A stretch of 10,894 nucleotides of DNA from Pseudomonadota bacterium. Lineage in GTDB: Bacteria > Pseudomonadota > Gammaproteobacteria > Burkholderiales > Burkholderiaceae. Positions 7,719 to 10,894 of this stretch are shown piece after piece (within the stretch, counting starts at the first letter, position 1; each line of letters starts with the position of its first letter). Position numbers and translations under genes: made by a program. Under the pieces are notes generated by a model. It was not told the DNA's origin. It was given only the letters and a program-made list of their open reading frames with translations, and searched no databases. Location of the stretch: positions 1 to 10,894 of the forward strand of contig JAJXUC010000131.1 of NCBI GenBank assembly GCA_021783435.1. The letters are read 5' to 3'.

Positions 7719-8936
7719 TCAGGCCAGCGATTCCGCAGCCATCGTCTGGCCTGCCTGCCGCTCCCGGCGCCGCAGATACGCGCCGAGCCGATCGGCCGCT
7801 TCGCGCAGATTCTCCACGCTATTGGCGTAGCTCAGGCGGAACCAGCGCTCGGGCTGGATGGTGGCGAAGTCCTTGCCGGGCACCAGCACGACGCCGGTTT
7901 CGCGCATGACGTCGAAGCAGAAATCCCAGCTGTCGTCGCTGTAGCGCGAGCAGTCGGCCCACACATAGAACGCGCCGTCGGGCAGCACCGGAACGTCCAG
8001 GCCCAGCGCCTCGAGGGCCGGCACGATGACGTCGCGCCGACGCGCGAACTCGGCGCGGCGGCGTTCGGCCTCGGCCAAGGTTTCGGGGGTGAAACAGGCC
8101 AGCGCCGCGTGCTGGGCCGGGGAGCTGGGGCAGATGTAGAGATTGCCCGCCAGACGCGTGAGCGGCTCGACCAGGTCCTCGGGCACGACCATCCAGCCCA
8201 GGCGCCAGCCGGTCATCTGGAAGTATTTAGAGAAACTGTTGATGCTGATGATGGTGTCGTCCAGCGCCAGCGCCGTGCGGCCGTAAACAGGGTCGAAGCC
8301 GAGCTCCAGATAGATCTCGTCCACCAGCAGGAAGCCGCCGCGCTTGCGCACCACTGCGGCGATGCGGGCAAGCTCGTCGGGCGCGATGGACGTGCCGGTG
8401 GGGTTGGACGGCGACGCCAGCAGCATGCCGCGCGTGGCCGGGCCCCAGGCGGCGTCGATCTGCGCCGCGGTGGGCTGGAAGCGCGTGGCCGCCGTGGTGG
8501 GCAACAGGCGCGGCACACCCCCGGCGGCGGCGACGAAATTCTTGTTGCAGGGGTAGGTGGGATCGGGCATCAGCACCTCGTCGCTCGGCTCCACCAGCAA
8601 CAGGCAAGCGAGCGTGAGGGCACCCGAAGCGCCGGCGGTGATGAACACGCGCGCGGGATCGATCTTCACGCCGTGCTTGGCCTGGTAATGCGCGGCGATG
8701 GCCTCGCGCAGCGCGGGCAGGCCCGGCGCCAGGGTGTAGCCGCTGCGGCCTTCGCGCAACGCGGCGATGCCCGCCTGCACCACCGGTTCGGGCGCGCTGA
8801 AGTCGGGTTCGCCCACGCTGAGGTGGATCATGCTGCGGCCCTGCCGCTGCCACTGCGCTTCCTGCTCGCGGGCGGCACGCACCACGTCCATGACGTAGAA
8901 CGGCGCGATCTCCTGAATGCGGCGTGCGAGTTTCAT
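7719..8936 (-). CDS. Class I/II PLP-dependent aminotransferase
   Basis: The protein has 405 residues and fold-type I aminotransferase features: IHLSVGEPDF near 37-46, SPSNPTG with Asn178, LLVDEIYLELGF with Asp206 and Tyr209, the PLP lysine Lys237 in SFSKYFQMTGWRLGW, and Arg367 in RWFRLSYANS for the substrate carboxylate. Aspartate or a related amino donor is likely, but the exact substrate cannot be set from sequence. A GTG at 8957 in the same frame overlaps the nusB stop as GTGA and would add seven residues. The ATG at 8936 is preferred because GAGGGAG lies just upstream. It is the last gene of the ribBA-ribH-nusB unit and is convergent with ribD. Its link to riboflavin or NusB function is only positional. 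Confidence 0.92.
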   Translation of the reverse strand: MKLARRIQEIAPFYVMDVVRAAREQEAQWQRQGRSMIHLSVGEPDFSAPEPVVQAGIAALREGRSGYTLAPGLPALREAIAAHYQAKHGVKIDPARVFITAGASGALTLACLLLVEPSDEVLMPDPTYPCNKNFVAAAGGVPRLLPTTAATRFQPTAAQIDAAWGPATRGMLLASPSNPTGTSIAPDELARIAAVVRKRGGFLLVDEIYLELGFDPVYGRTALALDDTIISINSFSKYFQMTGWRLGWMVVPEDLVEPLTRLAGNLYICPSSPAQHAALACFTPETLAEAERRRAEFARRRDVIVPALEALGLDVPVLPDGAFYVWADCSRYSDDSWDFCFDVMRETGVVLVPGKDFATIQPERWFRLSYANSVENLREAADRLGAYLRRRERQAGQTMAAESLA

Positions 8937-8941
8937 GGTTG

Positions 8942-8948
8942 CTCCCTC
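8942..8948 (-). promoter_or_regulatory. Ribosome binding site of the aminotransferase
   Basis: GAGGGAG on the minus strand lies 5 nt before the ATG at 8936. It lies downstream of the nusB stop and decides the start in favour of 8936 over the GTG at 8957. Confidence 0.7.
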
Positions 8949-8953
8949 ACCGG

Positions 8954-9631
8954 TCACGATTCATCCGGCTTGCGGCGCGCAACGGGCTTGCGCTGGGCCC
9001 AGACATCCTCGGCCTTGCCGGAGACCTCGGGAGCCGCGCTGCCCACGCCCGTGGCGCGGTTTGCGGCCGTGCGACGCGGCGCGCGTTCGGGGCTCGGGCG
9101 CGGCGTGGAGCGCGGCTTGAAGCTCACGGGAATCTTGGCGGCGGGATTGGGCGGCATGCCGCCGGGGCCGGGCTGGTCGTGTTGCGGCGCCTTGCGGTCG
9201 CCGGTTTCGTCGGGCCGCAGCATCACGGCCAGACGGTCGAGCACACCGTTGACGTATTTGAAGCCGTCGGTGCCGCCGTAGACCTTGGCCAGGTCCACGG
9301 CCTCGTTGATGATGACCTTGTAGGGCACTTCCAGCATGGCCTTGAGCTCGTAGGTGCCGAGCAGCAGCAGGGCATGCTCCACCGGCGAAAGCTCGCGCGT
9401 GGGACGGTCCAGATAGGGCTGGATATCGGCGTCGAGCGTGCCGGCGTCGCGGATGCAGCCGTGCAGCACGGCCTGGAAGTGCTCGGCGTCGAGCTTGATG
9501 GTAGGGTAGCGTTCGTGCAGGAAGGCCTCGATGGCGCCGGCATCGCTGCCCGACACCAGCCACTCGAACACGCCCTGCAGCGCCAGTTCGCGCGACTTGC
9601 GCCGCGCGCTCTTCGGGTTGGCCTGGATCAT
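8954..9631 (-). CDS. nusB: Transcription antitermination factor NusB with long C-terminal tail
   Basis: The protein has 225 residues; most NusB proteins have about 140-180. The all-helical NusB fold spans residues about 8-138, with ARRKSRELALQGVFEW at the N-terminus (the arginine-rich RNA-binding part), LSPVEHALLLLGTYEL at 81-96 and VIINEAVDLAKVYGGTDGFK at 106-125, then YVNGVLDRLA. Residues 139-225 are rich in Pro, Arg, Lys, Ala and Gly, with no hydrophobic core, and are probably disordered. NusB binds boxA RNA together with NusE/S10 in rRNA antitermination. The start ATG overlaps the last codon of the repeat array frame (ATGA at 9631-9628), and GAGGG lies 7 nt upstream, inside the last repeat unit. 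Translation of nusB may therefore depend on the array. Confidence 0.95.
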   Translation of the reverse strand: MIQANPKSARRKSRELALQGVFEWLVSGSDAGAIEAFLHERYPTIKLDAEHFQAVLHGCIRDAGTLDADIQPYLDRPTRELSPVEHALLLLGTYELKAMLEVPYKVIINEAVDLAKVYGGTDGFKYVNGVLDRLAVMLRPDETGDRKAPQHDQPGPGGMPPNPAAKIPVSFKPRSTPRPSPERAPRRTAANRATGVGSAAPEVSGKAEDVWAQRKPVARRKPDES

Positions 9632-10017
9632 TGCACCACCCTCGCGCTGCGCGCGGTCCCCGCGAGACTGAGCGCCCCTTCGGAACGGCCGTGCGGGGCG
9701 CTCATGGTGCGCACCCCCGCGCTGCGCGCGACCCCGCCAAGCGGGGTTTCGCCCATCTTCGGGCGGCCGGGCGATGGGCTCATGGGGCGGGCTCCCGGCG
9801 CTGCGCGCCGCCCTCCGCGAGGGCTTCGCACCCCTTCGGAACGGCCGTGCGGGGCGCTCATGGTGCGCACCCCCGCGCTGCGCGCGACCCCGCCAAGCGG
9901 GGTTTCGCCCATCTTCGGGCGGCCGGGCGATGGGCTCATGGGCTGGGCTCCCGGCGCTGCGCGCCGCCCTCCGCGAGGGCTACGCGCGTCTTCGGAGCGG
10001 CCGTGCGGCGCGCTCAT
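9628..10017 (-). repeat. Tandem array of five 78-bp structured repeat units filling the ribH-nusB junction
   Basis: Units in transcription order are 10017-9940 (B type), 9939-9862 (A), 9861-9784 (B), 9783-9706 (A) and 9705-9628 (B-like start, A-like end). Each begins ATGAGC. The two A units are identical over 78 bases. The B units at 10017-9940 and 9861-9784 differ at 8 positions. A and B share the ATGAG start, the GGCCG core and the GCGCGCAGCGC segment, but differ widely elsewhere. Seen on the plus strand, this gives a 156-bp higher-order period (9675-9830 against 9831-9986, 4 differences). Each unit can form three hairpins with loops of about 15, 3 and 3 nt. It resembles palindromic intergenic repeats of GC-rich proteobacteria; no named family is claimed. 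Confidence 0.95.
9628..10017 (-). CDS. Repeat-encoded ORF of five 26-codon units (doubtful as a protein)
   Basis: The frame has 129 codons plus TGA, exactly five times 26 codons. The units read MSAPHGRSE..., [18 protein letters not shown]..., then the same two again, then a shorter [16 protein letters not shown]... unit. The product would be rich in Gly, Arg, Pro, Ser and Ala, with no known domain, signal peptide or membrane segment. Its ATG (10017) overlaps the ribH TGA and its TGA overlaps the nusB ATG. GGAG from the ribH 3' end lies 8 nt before the ATG. These features make translation plausible. However, the sequence is dominated by palindromes and the protein may be only a by-product that keeps ribosomes moving to nusB. 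Length, phase and overlaps are seen; any function is unknown. Confidence 0.4.
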   Translation of the reverse strand: MSAPHGRSEDARSPRGGRRAAPGAQPMSPSPGRPKMGETPLGGVARSAGVRTMSAPHGRSEGVRSPRGGRRAAPGARPMSPSPGRPKMGETPLGGVARSAGVRTMSAPHGRSEGALSLAGTARSARVVQ

Positions 10018-10481
10018 GCGCCGATCTCCGCCAGCAGATTGGCCATCTCCACCGCGACGCGGGCGCATTCGGCGCCCTTGTCGGTACGGGAGATCGCCTG
10101 CGCTTCGGTATCCACGGTGATGATGCCGTTGGCCACCGGCAGGCCGAAATCCAGCGCCACCTGCTGCAGGCCGGCGGCGGAAGTGTTGCATACCAGCTCG
10201 AAGTGGTAGGTGTCGCCGCGGATCACGCAGCCCAGTGCGATGAGCGCGTCGAAGCTGCCGCTCTCGGCCAGCGCGGAAAGCGCCTGCGGCACTTCCAGCG
10301 CGCCCGGCACGGTGATGTGATGCACGGCGTCGGACTGCACGCCCAGGGTGCGCAACGCGGCCAGACAGGCCTCGGCCATGCGGTCGGTGAGATGCACGTT
10401 GAAGCGCGCCTGCACGATGGCGATGCGCAGGTCGGAGCCGTCGAGCATGGCGGTGTCGTCGCGGTGTTGGGCGTGTTGCAT
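10014..10481 (-). CDS. ribH: 6,7-dimethyl-8-ribityllumazine synthase RibH
   Basis: The protein has 155 residues, the normal length for the family. Motifs: IAIVQARFN at 20-28, [11 protein letters not shown] at 58-68, [19 protein letters not shown] at 84-102 with the catalytic His93, [13 protein letters not shown], and [13 protein letters not shown] near the C-terminus. It condenses the RibD-pathway pyrimidine product with 3,4-dihydroxybutanone 4-phosphate, the product of the RibB domain encoded just upstream, in the cytosol as an oligomeric shell or pentamer. The start is at 10481 (Met12 is a possible alternative with a shorter N-terminus). No strong Shine-Dalgarno is visible. The gap to ribBA is 42 bp and contains a hairpin. 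The stop overlaps the first ATG of the repeat array. Confidence 0.96.
   Translation of the reverse strand: MQHAQHRDDTAMLDGSDLRIAIVQARFNVHLTDRMAEACLAALRTLGVQSDAVHHITVPGALEVPQALSALAESGSFDALIALGCVIRGDTYHFELVCNTSAAGLQQVALDFGLPVANGIITVDTEAQAISRTDKGAECARVAVEMANLLAEIGA
10026..10029 (-). promoter_or_regulatory. Shine-Dalgarno inside the 3' end of ribH
   Basis: GGAG on the minus strand, inside the codons of the ribH C-terminus, lies 8 nt before the ATGA that ends ribH and opens the repeat frame. Before the array existed it would have been correctly placed to start nusB directly, if nusB once followed at that ATGA (inference). Confidence 0.5.
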
Positions 10482-10506
10482 GGTTCGTGTGAAAGATTGG
10501 TCGGCA

Positions 10507-10522
10507 CGGGCGAAGGCGCCCG
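10507..10522 (-). other. Short hairpin between ribBA and ribH
   Basis: CGGGCG-CCTT-CGCCCG forms a 6-bp stem directly after the ribBA stop on the minus strand. The sequence after it is mixed, with no T-run, so it is more likely an intercistronic RNA structure than a terminator. Confidence 0.35.
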
Positions 10523-10523
10523 G

Positions 10524-10894
10524 TTACGGAATGCGCGAGGTGGTGCCGGCGGCAACGGCAGGCCCGGCCTGCGCGGGCGCCGCGGGCACGGGCGGCGGCT
10601 CGAAGCCCTCGACCTCGAGCCCATAGCCGGTCATGCTGGGCATCCTGCGCGGCGCGCCGAGCAGGCGCATGCGGCGCACGCCCAGGTCGCGCAGGATTTG
10701 CGCGCCGATGCCATAGGTGCGCAACGCGGCGGCCGCGCCGCGCGGCGCGGCCGGCTGGTGCAGCGCGGCGAAATGCCGCATGAGCCCGGCGCCGCTTTCG
10801 CCGGCGTTGAGCAGCACGGCCACACCGGCCTCGGCCTGGACGATGCGCGCCAGCGCCTGCTGCAGGTTCCAGGAATGCGTGGTGGCCTGCGCGT
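10524..10894 (-). CDS. ribBA: RibBA/RibBX C-terminal part (5' end off the window)
   Basis: The frame enters from the right edge and ends with TAA at 10524-10526; 122 residues are visible. [20 protein letters not shown] and [11 protein letters not shown] match the C-terminal end of the GTP cyclohydrolase II (RibA) domain. Where active RibA has the LRQEGRGIGL catalytic loop, this protein reads [17 protein letters not shown], without the Arg/Glu-rich motif. This matches the RibBX variant common in proteobacteria, in which the N-terminal DHBP synthase (RibB) is active and the RibA-like domain lacks cyclohydrolase activity. The N-terminal RibB domain and the zinc-ligand region lie outside the window, so this cannot be completed here. 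The C-terminus ends in a Pro/Ala-rich tail. It is the first visible gene of the ribBA-ribH-nusB unit. Confidence 0.9.
   Translation of the reverse strand, partial: AQATTHSWNLQQALARIVQAEAGVAVLLNAGESGAGLMRHFAALHQPAAPRGAAAALRTYGIGAQILRDLGVRRMRLLGAPRRMPSMTGYGLEVEGFEPPPVPAAPAQAGPAVAAGTTSRIP

Noticed and set aside
9628..10017. CRISPR array
   Set aside because: Units are directly contiguous 78-bp repeats with no unique spacers and with internal palindromes; no cas gene is present.
8109..10120. Long plus-strand open frames over the aminotransferase, nusB and the array
   Set aside because: They mirror the third-position GC bias of the minus-strand genes and show no recognisable domain.
10482..10523. 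FMN riboswitch before ribH
   Set aside because: The gap is only 42 bp and holds one 6-bp hairpin; an FMN riboswitch needs well over 100 nt and would be expected upstream of ribBA, outside the window.

Overview
The window looks like a high-GC betaproteobacterial chromosome, most likely Burkholderiales. This is inferred from gene order (nrdR-ribD, and ribBA-ribH-nusB-aminotransferase) and protein style, not from a database search. Two compositional zones meet near 5800-5870. The left part carries type IV pilus genes with moderate, locally low GC (bases 1801-1860 hold 22 G+C of 60). The right part is very GC-rich housekeeping sequence (bases 7141-7200 hold 46 of 60).

Left region, minus strand, transcribed right to left: a minor-pilin operon fimT/gspH - pilV - pilW - pilX - pilY1. 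The first four genes are chained by three 4-base ATGA overlaps. The last gene, a very large PilY1-type tip protein, starts after a 68-bp gap with its own Shine-Dalgarno and runs off the left edge. Its N-terminal half is a bacterial L-type lectin-like domain plus a DUF11 domain, followed by the PilY1 beta-propeller with a calcium-loop motif. The four pseudopilins would prime the pilus and PilY1 would sit at its tip.

Middle, plus strand: nrdR (repressor of ribonucleotide reductase genes) and ribD (riboflavin deaminase/reductase). The pilin operon and nrdR diverge from a 187-bp intergenic region holding two dyads.

Right region, minus strand: ribBA (partial; C-terminal domain looks like the catalytically dead RibX type) - ribH - a 390-bp tandem repeat array - nusB (with an 87-residue disordered tail) - a class I/II PLP aminotransferase convergent with ribD. 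Riboflavin synthesis is thus split over two converging transcription units.

The most unusual object is the array between ribH and nusB. It is five 78-bp units (9628-10017) forming one uninterrupted 129-codon frame. Every unit starts with ATGAGC behind a G-rich stretch 8 nt upstream. The first ATGA overlaps the ribH stop and the last ATGA overlaps the nusB start. Each unit folds into three hairpins whose stems differ by compensatory changes. It looks like a translationally transparent, structured repeat element inserted into a coupled gene junction.
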